Below, in pieces: positions 9,183-18,492 of a stretch of 64,000 nt of DNA. The translations under genes were made by a program, and so were the position numbers. The notes beneath the pieces are model-generated. The model did no database searches. It was not told where the DNA came from and worked only from the letters and a program-made list of their open reading frames with translations. How positions within the stretch are numbered: position 1 is the stretch's first letter; the number at the start of each line of letters is the position of its first letter. Source of the stretch: Dyella solisilvae. GTDB taxonomy: Bacteria; Pseudomonadota; Gammaproteobacteria; Xanthomonadales; Rhodanobacteraceae. The DNA is taken from the NCBI RefSeq assembly GCF_003351225.1, contig NZ_QQSY01000002.1, positions 633,917 to 697,916 on the forward strand. The letters run 5' to 3'.

Positions 9183-9494
9183 ATGCGTCGCATCCGCCTA
9201 TTCGCCGCTGTCATCGCCATGGCCTGTGCCGCGAGCGCGCTCCATGCGCAGATCGGCGTCGGCAGCATCGCCACCCAGATCCAGAACTGGCAGAAGAACT
9301 TCGACGCCGCGGACACGAACCACGATGGCATGCTGACCAAGGAAGAGGCGCAGAAGGGCCCGGTGCCGTTCATCCGCGAGCATTTCGACGAGATCGACAA
9401 GCAGCACCGCGGGATGGTGTCCAAGCAGGACGTGTCCGACTACGTGCGCGCGATGCAAGGCGCCGGCCCGGCCAAGGCCAGTACGAGCCGCTGA
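9183..9494 (+). CDS. Small exported EF-hand protein
   Basis: A 103-residue protein with a signal peptide (MRRIRLFAAVIAMACAASAL, cleavage near HAQ) and one canonical EF-hand loop, DTNHDGMLTKEE, with Asp, Asn, Asp, Gly and a final Glu in calcium-ligand positions. A second loop, DKQHRGMVSKQD, has lost the third-position Asp pattern and is probably degenerate. It is likely a periplasmic calcium-binding protein. The ATG at 9183 is preferred to upstream codons because it opens directly on the signal peptide. It lies alone after the hydrolase operon. Confidence 0.82.
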   Translation: MRRIRLFAAVIAMACAASALHAQIGVGSIATQIQNWQKNFDAADTNHDGMLTKEEAQKGPVPFIREHFDEIDKQHRGMVSKQDVSDYVRAMQGAGPAKASTSR

Positions 9495-9546
9495 AAGGCG
9501 CCGCGTGGGGATGGCGAGCTCTTAGCTGGCGCCCACCTCCCTAAGG

Positions 9547-9576
9547 CGTCATTCCTGCGGAAGCAGGAATCCAGCG
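9547..9576. repeat. Single GTCATTCC-type REP-like palindrome
   Basis: A hairpin-forming element with arms CATTCCTGC and GCAGGAATC, followed by CAGCG. It resembles the paired elements at 15244-15350 and 30912-31001 but is unpaired. It lies in the 200-base space between the EF-hand gene and the M1 peptidase gene. Confidence 0.7.
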
Positions 9577-9694
9577 TCTTTCGACCTGTGCTGGTGCTGC
9601 GATTGCCTCCGCCCACCGGGGGGTGACCCTCCGCACGGGCGGCCGCCAGTCCGCCAATGGCATACTCGGCGTTCCTGCTTCTGGAGTCGCCCCG

Positions 9695-11551
9695 ATGCGC
9701 CCCTTCCACGCCCTCGCCTTCGGCGCCCTCGTGCTGCCGCTGAGCGCCTTCGCCGCCGATCCGCATTCCTATGCCCAGCCCGACCAGGTCGTCGTCACTC
9801 ACCTGGACCTGGACCTGAAGATCGACTTCCCCAACAAGGAACTGGATGGCCAGGCCACGCTGAAGCTGGACTGGAAGGACCCCAAGGCGCAGTCGCTGGT
9901 GCTGGATACCCGTGACCTGAAGATCGCCAGCATCGAGGGCATCGACGCCGCCGGCAAAGCCAGCGCGCTGAAGTTCGCGCTGGCGCCGCGCGACAAGGAA
10001 CTGGGCAGCAAGCTCACCATCGCTACGCCGCAGCACCCGGCGCAGGTGCGCATCGTCTATACGACCGTGCCGACCGCCTCGGGTCTGCAGTGGCTCACTC
10101 CGGCGCAGACCGCGGACAAGAAGCTGCCCTTCATGTTCTCGCAGTCCGAATCCATCCACGCGCGCTCCTGGGTGCCGCTGCAGGATTCGCCGGCGATCCG
10201 CTTCACCTACAACGCCCACGTCACCGCACCGAAGGATGTGCGCGTGGTGATGAGCGCGCTCAACGACGCCAACCATCCGCTCAACGGCGACTACTCGTTC
10301 GAGCAGCCGCACCCGATTCCCTCCTACCTGCTGGCGATCGGCGCCGGCGACATCGACGCGAAGGAAACTGGGCCGCGCTCGGCCGTCTACGCCGAGCCCA
10401 GCGTGGTCGGCAAGGCGGCCAAGGAATTCGAGGACACCGAGAAGCTGATCCAGGCCGCAGAGAAGCTGTACGGACCGTACGCCTGGGGCCGCTACGACCT
10501 GCTGGTGCTGCCGCCGTCGTTCCCGTTCGGCGGCATGGAAAACCCGAACATGACCTTCGCCACGCCGACCCTGCTGGTGGGCGACAAGAGCCTGGTCTCG
10601 GTGATCTCGCACGAACTGGCGCACTCGTGGTCGGGCAACCTGGTGACCAGCGCCACCTGGCGCGACATCTGGCTCAATGAGGGCTTCACCACGTACGTGC
10701 AGGGTCGCATCACCGAGGCGGTGTTCGGCAAGGAGCTGGCCAACCAGGAAGCCCTGCTCTCGGCGCGCGCGCTGCAGAAGACCATCGGCAGCATGCCGCC
10801 CAACGCGCAGAAGCTGGCGCCCGATCCGCGCGGCATCGGCGCCGACGATGCGCTGACGCAGGTGGCCTACGACAAGGGCTCGTGGTTCCTGCGCACGATG
10901 GAGCAGCGCTTCGGGCGCGAGACTTTCGACGCCTATCTGAAGGGCTACTTCGCGCACTTCGCGTTCCAGAGCATCACGACCGAGCAGATGCTGGAGTACC
11001 TGAAGGCCAATCTCTTCGACAAGAACCCCGGCAAGATGAGCTGGGATGAGGTGAACGCCTGGGTGTTCGAGCCGGGCATCCCGAAGGACGCGCCGCTGCC
11101 CGATTCGCCCCGTTTCGACGCGATCGACAAAGAGCGGGCCGCCTTCCTCGCCGGCAGCCTGACGGCCGACAAGCTGGACGCCAAGGGTTGGAGCACGCAG
11201 GAGTGGATGTACTTCCTCGACGGACTGCCGGAAGTGACGCCGCTGGACAAGATCCGCCAGATCGACGACGCCTGGCATCTCACGGGCACGCCGAATGCCG
11301 AGATCGGCATGCGCTGGTACACCCGCGCCATCACCGCCGGCGACAAGAACGTGTGGAACGCCGCCGCCGAGCACATGACCCGCATCGGCCGCCTGTACCT
11401 GACCATGCCGCTGTACAAGGCGTTCGTGCGGACGCCTGAAGGCCTCGCCTTCGCCGAGCAGGTCTATGCCAAGGCCAAGGCCGGCTACCACCCGCTGACG
11501 CAGCAGGCGGTGGAGGCGTTGTTCGCCAAGGCCAGAAAGAGCGGCAAGTAA
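9695..11551 (+). CDS. M1-family metallopeptidase (aminopeptidase), exported
   Basis: A 618-residue M1 peptidase resembling bacterial leukotriene-A4-hydrolase-type aminopeptidases in length and order. A signal peptide occupies residues 1-21. The substrate-binding exopeptidase motif GGMENPNMTF precedes the zinc site HELAHSW (about 306-312) with the third ligand Glu near 329 in WLNEGFTTYV. A C-terminal helical region with SWDEVNAWVFEPG follows from about 440. It should release N-terminal residues from peptides in the periplasm, complementing the nearby S10 peptidases. The ATG at 9695 opens on the signal peptide, so upstream in-frame codons are rejected. Confidence 0.94.
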   Translation: MRPFHALAFGALVLPLSAFAADPHSYAQPDQVVVTHLDLDLKIDFPNKELDGQATLKLDWKDPKAQSLVLDTRDLKIASIEGIDAAGKASALKFALAPRDKELGSKLTIATPQHPAQVRIVYTTVPTASGLQWLTPAQTADKKLPFMFSQSESIHARSWVPLQDSPAIRFTYNAHVTAPKDVRVVMSALNDANHPLNGDYSFEQPHPIPSYLLAIGAGDIDAKETGPRSAVYAEPSVVGKAAKEFEDTEKLIQAAEKLYGPYAWGRYDLLVLPPSFPFGGMENPNMTFATPTLLVGDKSLVSVISHELAHSWSGNLVTSATWRDIWLNEGFTTYVQGRITEAVFGKELANQEALLSARALQKTIGSMPPNAQKLAPDPRGIGADDALTQVAYDKGSWFLRTMEQRFGRETFDAYLKGYFAHFAFQSITTEQMLEYLKANLFDKNPGKMSWDEVNAWVFEPGIPKDAPLPDSPRFDAIDKERAAFLAGSLTADKLDAKGWSTQEWMYFLDGLPEVTPLDKIRQIDDAWHLTGTPNAEIGMRWYTRAITAGDKNVWNAAAEHMTRIGRLYLTMPLYKAFVRTPEGLAFAEQVYAKAKAGYHPLTQQAVEALFAKARKSGK

Positions 11552-11561
11552 ACCGCCCTGG

Positions 11562-11589
11562 GCGCGCCTCCTTGCAAAAGGGGGCGCGC
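11562..11589 (+). terminator. GC-rich stem-loop with GCAA tetraloop after the M1 gene
   Basis: Twelve-base arms (GCGCGCCTCCTT and AAGGGGGCGCGC, with one G-T pair) close a GCAA loop. There is no T-tract, so it is more likely an intercistronic stabilising structure or a factor-dependent pause than a classical terminator. Confidence 0.5.
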
Positions 11590-11627
11590 GCCGCCATCGA
11601 AGGCCCCGATCCCAACACGGACTCGCC

Positions 11628-12632
11628 ATGACTGCCAAACCCAGCAAGCCCGCCACGCCTGTTTCCACGCGCCCGCTGTGGCAGCGGCTGGCCCTGCGCC
11701 GATTGAAGTTCCTCGCCGTGCTGGCGGGCCTGCTGCTGGTGGTGCTGGGCGGCTCCTACCTGTTCGCCCCGCAGTGGCTGATGAAGGCCGAGATCAAGCG
11801 GCAGGAGATGGCCGCGCACGTGGACAAGCATTCGGTGCAGGTGGGCGACACCAACTGGGTCTACTACGAAGGCGGCACGGGCCCCACCCTGCTGATGCTG
11901 CATGGCTTCGACGCCAGCAAGGAACTGTGGCTCAAGCAGATGGAACTGCTGTCGCCGCATTTCCACGTGATCGCGCCGGACCTGCCGGGCTGGGGTGAGT
12001 CCAGCCGCGTCGAAGGCGCCAGCTACAACATCGACGCCCAGGTGGCGCGACTGCATGGCTTCGTGGAGGCGCTCAAGCTGCCGCCCATGGTGCTGATCGG
12101 CCACTCCATGGGCGGCGCCATCGCCGGCGTGTACGCCGCCGAGCATCCCGAGCACGTGGCCGAACTGGCCCTGCTCGACTCCTTCGGCCTGAAGGCCAAC
12201 GAGAACGAATTCTCCCGCCAGGCCAAGGCCGGCAAGAACCCGTTCCAGTACGACACCCGCGAACAGTTCGCCACCGCCACCGCGCTCGCCTTCGCCAAGC
12301 CGCTGGATATGCCGGGCCGCTTCCAGGACGTGCTGATCAAGCGCAACCAGGAAAACCGCCCCTTCATCCAGCGCACCTTCAACGAGCTGAGCGATCCCTC
12401 GCAGTACCTCTCGTTGCAGAACCGGCTGGACCAGCTGCAGATGCCGGTGCTGGGCCTGTGGTGCCATGACGACAAGATCATCGACATATCGGCGCTGGAC
12501 AGCCTGCGCAACGGCCTGAAGAACGCCGCCGCGATCAGCACCAGCACGCTCAGCGGCTGCAACCACATGCCGATCATGGAGAAGCCGGACGAGACGGCGC
12601 GCATCCTGACGGCGTTTGCGCTGTCGCACTGA
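11628..12632 (+). CDS. Membrane-anchored alpha/beta hydrolase
   Basis: A 334-residue alpha/beta-hydrolase fold protein. A basic N terminus leads into a transmembrane anchor at about residues 28-46, so the catalytic domain is probably periplasmic. The oxyanion region HGFDASKELW, the nucleophile elbow GHSMGG (Ser about 160), the acid region LGLWCHDDKIID and the catalytic His in SGCNHMPIMEKP are all present. The architecture resembles membrane-bound lipases and esterases. It follows the M1 peptidase gene by 76 bases on the same strand, and converges on the methyltransferase-like gene downstream. The substrate is unknown. Confidence 0.9.
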   Translation: MTAKPSKPATPVSTRPLWQRLALRRLKFLAVLAGLLLVVLGGSYLFAPQWLMKAEIKRQEMAAHVDKHSVQVGDTNWVYYEGGTGPTLLMLHGFDASKELWLKQMELLSPHFHVIAPDLPGWGESSRVEGASYNIDAQVARLHGFVEALKLPPMVLIGHSMGGAIAGVYAAEHPEHVAELALLDSFGLKANENEFSRQAKAGKNPFQYDTREQFATATALAFAKPLDMPGRFQDVLIKRNQENRPFIQRTFNELSDPSQYLSLQNRLDQLQMPVLGLWCHDDKIIDISALDSLRNGLKNAAAISTSTLSGCNHMPIMEKPDETARILTAFALSH

Positions 12633-12649
12633 GGCCATGCGGAAGGAAC

Positions 12650-12673
12650 GGGTCGCGCGCAGCGCGCGCGGCC
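12650..12673. terminator. GC-rich inverted repeat between convergent genes
   Basis: Alternating CG arms (GGGTCGCGCGC then GCGCGCGGCCC) between the convergent hydrolase and methyltransferase-like genes. It could end transcripts from both sides, but it lacks a T-tract. Confidence 0.4.
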
Positions 12674-12679
12674 CTGGCG

Positions 12680-13243
12680 TTACAGCACGCCCGGAATCAA
12701 CGCCTTCACCTGGCGCATGTAGTTTTCATACGGCGCGCCAAAGTTCTCGCGCATCCAGCGCTCCTCCAGCCGCAACTTGAACCAGAACGAGACGGCCACG
12801 ATGGCGATGGTGAACACGCCACGCCATTCACCGATGGCGAGGGCGGTGCCGGTAAAGGCGAGCAACAGCCCGCTGTAGATCGGATGGCGCACGAAGCGAT
12901 AGGGACCGCGCTGGATCAGCTCGTGGTCCTGCTTGACCTGCACCACCGAACTCCAGTTGCGCCCCAGCACGAAGCGGGCCCAGCAGGCGAAGGCGATGCC
13001 GGCCATCGTCAATGCGGCGCCCGACAGTGCTGACAGCGCATTCGCCGGATAAAGGCGCATGCCCAGCCAGCTTCCATCAAACCGGTGCGACGGCAGGATC
13101 AAGAAGATGCCCACCGCCAGCGGCAGCCAGTACTTGAGCACGCGCGGCAACACCGGCTCGCTGCGACTCGCTCCCTTCACCCTGCGCCAGCCCCACAGCC
13201 AGTACAGCACGAACAGCAGCCACGACAGTTCGATGATCGACAT
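12680..13243 (-). CDS. Isoprenylcysteine/phospholipid methyltransferase-like membrane protein
   Basis: A multi-spanning membrane protein of about 187 residues with five or so hydrophobic segments. The C-terminal half carries the methyltransferase signature LIQRGPYRFVRHPIYSGLLL followed by RLEERWMRENFG, the motif set shared by isoprenylcysteine carboxyl methyltransferases and bacterial phospholipid N-methyltransferase relatives; RHPIY contributes to SAM binding. The bacterial substrate is not known. I use the ATG at 13243. A GTG at 13258, in frame and preceded by GGGGGC, is an equally possible start and would add five residues. Confidence 0.82.
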   Translation of the reverse strand: MSIIELSWLLFVLYWLWGWRRVKGASRSEPVLPRVLKYWLPLAVGIFLILPSHRFDGSWLGMRLYPANALSALSGAALTMAGIAFACWARFVLGRNWSSVVQVKQDHELIQRGPYRFVRHPIYSGLLLAFTGTALAIGEWRGVFTIAIVAVSFWFKLRLEERWMRENFGAPYENYMRQVKALIPGVL

Positions 13244-13353
13244 GACTGGCAAGTCCACGGCGCCCCCGTTTCCGCGAATGGAGGCCACAGGTTCCGCTGG
13301 ATGTGCTGGCCAAGGCAAGTGGCGTCCGCCATCGCCGGCCAGCGAGGCGCCGC

Positions 13354-14124
13354 TCAGTCAGCCACGTCGGCGATCAGCCGATCCAGCTCCGTCTTCAGCC
13401 AGGCGCCGTTGAGGCGCAGCCAGTCGCGCTGCTCGCGCCAGTCGGGGAACAGCCCTTCCACCTGCGCCCAGAAACGCGGCGCGTGGCTGCGCACCTTGAG
13501 GTGGCAGAGCTCATGCGCCAGTACGTAGCGCAGCGCCGCGGGCGGCGCCAGCGCCAGCGCGAGGTCGAGGTTGATGCGGTCGCGCGTATCGAGGCTGCCC
13601 CACAGGCTCTTCATCGGGCGCACGCGCAAGGCGGTCGGGGCGAGGCCGAGCATCGGCACGTAGCCTGCGAGCCAGCGCGACACGTCGCGACGGATCTGCG
13701 CTTCGAAGAACGAGGCGAGCAGGCCGCGCGCCACTGGCAACGCACGCGTGTGCGGCCGCGGAATGGTCAGCGTCACCGTGCCCTCGCCGGCGTCCACGCG
13801 CGGGTACGGGCCGTCGGCCCAGTCCAGCTGCACGGTTTCGCCGCGCAGGAGAAATTCGGTGGGCGTGCCGACGCGCAGCGGCGGCGCCGGTTTGACGATG
13901 AGGTGCAACTCGTCGAGCTTGCGCTCGAGCCAGTCGGCGTGATGACGCAGAAACGCGCTCACTTGCGCCGGATGCGTGCCGTGCGGATACGACACGCGCG
14001 CGCCCTTGGGCGTGACCGTGAGGCGCAGCCGACGCGCACGCGGATGCGCGGTCTTGAGCACGCGGATGGTGCTACCGCTCGCGGTGGCCAGTTCCAGCCA
14101 ATCGCCTTCGAGATGCTGCGTCAT
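13354..14124 (-). CDS. YgjP-type zinc metallopeptidase-like protein (DUF45)
   Basis: A 256-residue protein of the YgjP/SprT-like family. The zinc site HELCHLKVRSH (His, Glu, His, then a third His six residues on) lies near residue 208, in the C-terminal domain that starts around LGLAPTALRVRPMKSLWGS, a family signature. The N-terminal part is beta-rich. Members are sometimes encoded near restriction or phosphatase genes, but here the neighbours are unrelated. Cytoplasmic location is inferred from lack of a signal peptide. The physiological substrate is unknown. Confidence 0.9.
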   Translation of the reverse strand: MTQHLEGDWLELATASGSTIRVLKTAHPRARRLRLTVTPKGARVSYPHGTHPAQVSAFLRHHADWLERKLDELHLIVKPAPPLRVGTPTEFLLRGETVQLDWADGPYPRVDAGEGTVTLTIPRPHTRALPVARGLLASFFEAQIRRDVSRWLAGYVPMLGLAPTALRVRPMKSLWGSLDTRDRINLDLALALAPPAALRYVLAHELCHLKVRSHAPRFWAQVEGLFPDWREQRDWLRLNGAWLKTELDRLIADVAD

Positions 14125-14284
14125 GTTCCCGCCCTACTGCGCACGCCTGTTGCACGGCGTCCAGGCCTCTCAGTGTCCCTCACGATATGTGGGGGAAGCA
14201 TGCAGGCTTCGCAAGACGAGGCGGTGACCGCAATCCCCTGACTTTTGGCCCGGGGATGGCGTCTCACGTGGGACGTGGACTGGC

Positions 14285-15202
14285 TCAGGCCTCAGCCGGA
14301 CGCGGCAGGCCGAACCACTCCTCCAGCTTGCCGAGCAGGCGCTCCAGCTCCAGCGTCAGCAGGGCGAAGGTGGCGTCAGCCTCGGCGGCGGCGTCGGGAT
14401 GGCTGTCGCCTAGTTCGTCGGTGATCACGTCGAGGAACTTCAGCTTTCGCACGATCAGGTCCTCGCCCAGCACGAAGCTCATGCGCTCATCGAAGATGAG
14501 ACCGAGCTGGAACACCTGCTTGCCGTTGCGCAGGTGCTCCTTCACCTCTTCGCCGTCCAGGTCCTGGCGGCGGCACTTGGCGATCGCGCCGGTGGCCGAC
14601 GCCGGATCCCTCAGCTCGACCTCGTCGCCCAGGCTTAGCCCGCCCGGCAGGTTGCCGTTGGCCAGCCAGTCGGTCATCAGCACACGGGGACCTTCCTCCG
14701 GCGCCAGCGGCACCGCGGGGAAGCTGCCCAGGGCCTCACGGATCTGGGTCAACGCATTCTCAGCCGACTTGCGACTGGAGGTGTCCAGCACCAGCCAGCC
14801 GTGCTTCTTGTCCACGTAGGCGCGCATGCGCGAGCTGCGGATGAAGGCGCGCGGGACGAGTTCGTTGAGCACGTCTTCCTTCAGGCGCTTGCGTTCGCGG
14901 CCGCCGACCTTGCGGCCTTCTTCTTCGGCGATCTTCTGCACGCGGCGCTGAAGTTCGTCGTTTACCACCGAACCTGGCAACAATTTGTCCTCGCTGCCCA
15001 CGGTGACCATGGTGCAGGCGTGGACGGCGTGGGTGAGCGACGCTTCCTCACCCCGCCCCACCGGCGGCACGAAACCCTTGGTGCCCATTTCCATCGGGCC
15101 ACAGGGACGCAGGCGATGGTCGCCCAACGCCTCATCCAGGCGGTTCAGGTCGTCGGCAACGGCGGGGGAAAAGCGGAACAGCGTGAGATTGCGAAAAAAC
15201 AT
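14285..15202 (-). CDS. rdgC: Recombination-associated protein RdgC
   Basis: RdgC is a nucleoid-associated protein that forms a ring around double-stranded DNA and restrains RecA-promoted exchange. The 305-residue length and the N terminus MFFRNLTLFRF, followed by RPCGPMEMGTKGFVPP and the GRKVGGRERKRLKEDV segment, match the family closely. It is monocistronic: 160 bases with no recognisable signal separate it from the peptidase gene downstream, and a REP-like pair lies upstream. Confidence 0.97.
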   Translation of the reverse strand: MFFRNLTLFRFSPAVADDLNRLDEALGDHRLRPCGPMEMGTKGFVPPVGRGEEASLTHAVHACTMVTVGSEDKLLPGSVVNDELQRRVQKIAEEEGRKVGGRERKRLKEDVLNELVPRAFIRSSRMRAYVDKKHGWLVLDTSSRKSAENALTQIREALGSFPAVPLAPEEGPRVLMTDWLANGNLPGGLSLGDEVELRDPASATGAIAKCRRQDLDGEEVKEHLRNGKQVFQLGLIFDERMSFVLGEDLIVRKLKFLDVITDELGDSHPDAAAEADATFALLTLELERLLGKLEEWFGLPRPAEA

Positions 15203-15243
15203 TCGGTATCCGGTTCAGGGCTACAACACGGTGAGTTTTTTGC

Positions 15244-15350
15244 CGTCATTCCGGCGCAGGCCGGAATCCAGCGACTCACGGCGTGAGGTCCAGACGGTGT
15301 CGCATCGACATGCGCACCGTCGCTGGATCCCGGCATGCGCCGGGATGACG
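15244..15350. repeat. Paired inverted GTCATYCCGGC REP-like elements
   Basis: Two head-to-head palindromic units: one starts CGTCATTCCGGCGCAGGCCG, the other ends in its inverse, CATGCGCCGGGATGACG, about 45 bases later. The same arrangement occurs at 30912-31001. This is the layout of a bacterial interspersed mosaic element. It lies between rdgC and the aminotransferase gene and may protect transcript ends. Confidence 0.8.
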
Positions 15351-15372
15351 AGCTTGTGGCGTCGAGACGCGG

Positions 15373-16572
15373 TTAGCGGCTGACCGCGGCGACGGCGTTC
15401 ACCACCGTGTCGAGGTTTGCGCGATTGAGCGCCGCCACGCAGATGCGGCCAGTGCCGACGGCATAGATGGCGTACTCCTCGCGCAGGCGGTCCACCTGGG
15501 CCTTGCTGAGGCCCGAGTAGGAGAACATGCCCGCCTGCTGCTGGATGAAACCGAACTGCGGGGCGCCCGCCGCCGCCAGCTTCTCCACCATGCCGGCGCG
15601 CATGCCGTGGATGCGCTCGCGCATCTCGGCCAGCTCCTGCTCCCACATCGCCTTCAGCTCGGTGCTGTTGAGCACGCCCGACACCAGCGCGCCACCATGG
15701 GTGGACGGGCTGGAGTAGTTGGAGCGGATGGTGCGCTTGACCAGCGACTGCACGCGCGCCGCTTCCTCGCGGTCCTTGCCCACGATCGACAGGGCGCCCA
15801 CGCGCTCGCCGTACAGCGAGAACGACTTGGAGTAGGAGTTGGCGACCACGAAGGCTTCGATGCCCGAGGCGCCGAACAGGCGCACCGCGGTGGCGTCGGC
15901 GTCGATGCCCACGTCAAAGCCCTGGTAGGCCATGTCGATGAAGGGCAGCAGCTTGCGCTCCTTCACCAGGTCCACTACCTGCTGCCACTGCTCGGCGCTC
16001 AGGTCCACGCCGGTCGGGTTGTGGCAGCACGCGTGCAGCAGCACCACGGTGCCCGGATCGAGCTTGCCCAGGTCGGCGAGCATGCCGGCGAAATCGAGGC
16101 CGTGGCTGTCGGCGTCGTAGTAGGCGTAGCTCAGCACTTCGAAGCCCGCCGAGCTGAACACCACGCGGTGGTTCTCCCAGCTCGGGTTGCTGATGGCGAT
16201 CTTCGCGGTCGGCAGCACCTGCTTGAGCAGGTCGGCGCCGATGCGCAGCGCGCCGCTGCCGCCGATGGTCTGCGAGGTGGCCACGCGGCCAGCCGCCAGC
16301 AGCGGCGAGTCCTCGCCGAACACCAGCTTCTGGGTGGCGACGTTATAGGTGGGCATGCCGTCGATCGGCAGGTAGCCGCGCGGTTTCGCCTCCAGCGCCA
16401 GCGCCTGCTCCACTTCGCGCACGGCCTTCAGCAGCGGGATGCGGCCTTGTTCGTCATAGTAGATGCCCACGCCCAGATTGACCTTGCCCGGACGGGCGTC
16501 GGCCACGTAGGCCTCGGAAAGTCCCAGGATCGGATCGCCCGGAACCATTTCAACGGATGCAAAGTGCGACAC
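15373..16572 (-). CDS. tyrB: Aromatic amino acid / aspartate aminotransferase
   Basis: A 399-residue class I PLP aminotransferase of the TyrB/AspC branch, catalysing reversible transamination of aromatic amino acids or aspartate with 2-oxoglutarate. Diagnostic segments are VNLGVGIYYDEQGRIPLLKA near the N terminus, LHACCHNPTGVDLS, and SYSKSFSLYGERVGAL containing the Schiff-base Lys. The NPTGVD and FSLYGERVGA segments are characteristic of this subfamily rather than of general class I enzymes. Choosing TyrB over AspC is from overall resemblance and is not certain. It is 27 bases downstream of ttcA on the same strand. Confidence 0.9.
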   Translation of the reverse strand: MSHFASVEMVPGDPILGLSEAYVADARPGKVNLGVGIYYDEQGRIPLLKAVREVEQALALEAKPRGYLPIDGMPTYNVATQKLVFGEDSPLLAAGRVATSQTIGGSGALRIGADLLKQVLPTAKIAISNPSWENHRVVFSSAGFEVLSYAYYDADSHGLDFAGMLADLGKLDPGTVVLLHACCHNPTGVDLSAEQWQQVVDLVKERKLLPFIDMAYQGFDVGIDADATAVRLFGASGIEAFVVANSYSKSFSLYGERVGALSIVGKDREEAARVQSLVKRTIRSNYSSPSTHGGALVSGVLNSTELKAMWEQELAEMRERIHGMRAGMVEKLAAAGAPQFGFIQQQAGMFSYSGLSKAQVDRLREEYAIYAVGTGRICVAALNRANLDTVVNAVAAVSR

Positions 16573-16599
16573 GGCGTTACTCGACTAGTGGTTTGAGGG

Positions 16600-17463
16600 T
16601 CACGACTCGTCCGGCGAACCGGCGAGCCACTGGTGCGCATCGGCGCGTACGGCTCCTTCGCCCGCGCCCAGCGCGGCGAAGTCGAACAGATTGCGATCGG
16701 CAAGCTGGGAGGGCGCCACGTTACCCAGCGCGCGGAAAATGTTCTCGGCGCGGCCGGGCTGGGTCTTCTCCCAGTCGTCCATCATGCGCCTAACCGCCTT
16801 GCGTTGCAGGTTTTCCTGCGAACCGCAGAGATTGCACGGGATGATCGGAAACTCGCGCGCCTCAGCATAGGCGGCGATGTCGCTTTCCCTGCAGTACGCC
16901 AACGGGCGGATCACCACGTGGCGGCCGTCGTCCGAGCGCAGTTTCGGCGGCATCGCCTTGAGCTGCGCCTGGTAGAACATGTTCAGAAAGAACGTGCCAA
17001 GGATGTCGTCGCGATGGTGGCCGAGCGCGATCTTGGTGATGCCGTTGGCCGCCGCCCAGTGGTACAGCGCGCCGCGCCGCAGGCGCGAGCACAGGCTGCA
17101 CATGGTCTTGCCTTCGGGAATCACGCGGGTCACCGTGCTGTAGGTGTCCTGCTCGATGATGTGGAACGGCACGCCGCGCGCGGTGAGGTAATCCGGCAGC
17201 ACGTGCTCGGGAAAGCCCGGCTGCTTCTGGTCCAGGTTCACCGCGATCAGTTCGAAGCGCACCGGCGCCTTGGCCTGCAGCGACAGCAGGACGTCCAGAA
17301 GCGTGTAGGAATCCTTGCCACCGGACAGACACACCATCACCTGGTCGCCGGCCTCGATCATGTTGAAATCGGCGATCGCCTGGCCCACCTGATGGCGCAG
17401 GCGCTTGGCCAGCTTGGCGGCCTCGTACTCGTGCTTGCGGGGGATCTCGGGCTGGGCGGACAT
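16600..17463 (-). CDS. ttcA: tRNA 2-thiocytidine(32) synthetase TtcA
   Basis: TtcA thiolates cytidine 32 in certain tRNAs using an ATP-activating PP-loop and an iron-sulfur cluster. The PP-loop SGGKDS is at about residues 47-52. The cluster-ligand cysteines are visible in [11 protein letters not shown] (about 121-131) and in PCNLCGSQ farther on. The 287-residue length is normal. It precedes the aminotransferase gene with a 27-base gap, so the two may share a transcript although their functions are unrelated. Confidence 0.96.
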   Translation of the reverse strand: MSAQPEIPRKHEYEAAKLAKRLRHQVGQAIADFNMIEAGDQVMVCLSGGKDSYTLLDVLLSLQAKAPVRFELIAVNLDQKQPGFPEHVLPDYLTARGVPFHIIEQDTYSTVTRVIPEGKTMCSLCSRLRRGALYHWAAANGITKIALGHHRDDILGTFFLNMFYQAQLKAMPPKLRSDDGRHVVIRPLAYCRESDIAAYAEAREFPIIPCNLCGSQENLQRKAVRRMMDDWEKTQPGRAENIFRALGNVAPSQLADRNLFDFAALGAGEGAVRADAHQWLAGSPDES

Positions 17464-17563
17464 GGACGGGATCGGGCGGGTCGGCCCCCCATTGTAACGG
17501 GCTGAGCGCCCAGGGTCCGGCCGGAGTAGACTTCAATCCTTCCCTCCCGCTTCCGCCCCCGCC

Positions 17564-17770
17564 ATGCAGGTTCAGGACCAAGCCGAGATCGCCCACCTGC
17601 TGGCTGAGCTGCGCGTCGAGCACCGCGACCTCGACGTGGCGATCGAGCACCTGGCCTCCACGCTCAGCCGAGACGAGCTCCAGCTGACCCGGCTGAAGAA
17701 GCGCAAGCTGTTGCTGAAAGACCACATCGCCCGCCTCGAAAGCAAGCTGATTCCCGATTTGGACGCCTGA
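17564..17770 (+). CDS. YdcH-family (DUF465) small coiled-coil protein
   Basis: A 68-residue, highly charged protein predicted to form a helical hairpin. The pattern HLLAELRVEHRDLDVAIEHL, then LTRLKKRKLLLKDHIARLE, is typical of the YdcH/DUF465 family, whose role is unknown. It lies in a divergent position relative to ttcA and 25 bases before a GNAT gene on the same strand. Confidence 0.88.
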   Translation: MQVQDQAEIAHLLAELRVEHRDLDVAIEHLASTLSRDELQLTRLKKRKLLLKDHIARLESKLIPDLDA

Positions 17771-17795
17771 ACGTCCGTCCCGCCCTGGAGCCTCG

Positions 17796-18392
17796 ATGCC
17801 TGCCTTGTCGCCTGTCCGTCTGGAAGACGCGTACGTCGCGCTTGAACCACTGATGCCGGAACACGCCCCAGCACTGGAGGCCGCCTCGGCTGATGGCGAG
17901 CTGTGGAAACTGTGGTTCACCAGCGCACCGGCGCCCGGCGAAGCGGCTGCCTACATCGCCAAGGCCCTCGCGGGCCAGACCGCCGGCCAGATGCTTCCAT
18001 TCGCGGTGCGCGAGAAGCGCAGCGGCGACATCGTCGGCACGACGCGCTTTTACGACGTCGTGCACGAGCCGCCGCGCGTGGCCATCGGTTACACGTGGTA
18101 CGCCAAGCGCTGGCAGAAAAGCCATCTGAACACGGCCTGCAAGCGCCTGCTGCTGCAACATGCATTCGAGACGCTGGGCTGCGTCGCGGTGGAACTGCAC
18201 ACCGACCATCGCAATCTCGATTCACAGCGCGCCATCGAGCGCCTGGGCGCGAAGCGCGAAGGCGTGTTGCGCAACCACAAGCGTCGTCCCGACGGCAGCC
18301 TGCGCGATACCGTGTGCTACAGCGTGATCGACCGCGAATGGGCCGACGTGTCGCGCTGGCTGGCGATGCGGCTGGAGCGCCTGGCAGGCTGA
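17796..18392 (+). CDS. GNAT-family N-acetyltransferase (RimJ/RimL-like)
   Basis: A 198-residue acetyl-CoA-dependent transferase. The fold markers are LEPLMPEHAPALEAA at the N terminus, VGTTRFYDV on the central strand, the IGYTWYAKRWQ segment, CKRLLLQHAFETLG near the acyl-CoA-binding helix, and ERLGAKREGVLRNH near the C terminus, which resemble RimJ/RimL-type and related aminoglycoside- or protein-acetylating enzymes. The acceptor is unknown. It follows the YdcH-like gene closely and converges on pssA. Confidence 0.88.
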   Translation: MPALSPVRLEDAYVALEPLMPEHAPALEAASADGELWKLWFTSAPAPGEAAAYIAKALAGQTAGQMLPFAVREKRSGDIVGTTRFYDVVHEPPRVAIGYTWYAKRWQKSHLNTACKRLLLQHAFETLGCVAVELHTDHRNLDSQRAIERLGAKREGVLRNHKRRPDGSLRDTVCYSVIDREWADVSRWLAMRLERLAG

Positions 18393-18457
18393 AAAGCCCA
18401 CGATCCTCTGTGCGCGCCAGCAGAGCCGCCGCGCTTCCCGCGATCACGCGTAGCGAG

Positions 18458-18481
18458 GTCGCGCACAGGGCGCCCTCCTGC
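18458..18481. repeat. GTAGGAGCGC-family repeat, inverse orientation
   Basis: Reads GTCGCGCACAGGGCGCCCTC on the plus strand, close to the inverse of the element at 28421-28444. It lies between the convergent GNAT and pssA genes. Confidence 0.7.
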
Positions 18482-18492
18482 AAGGAGCTCGC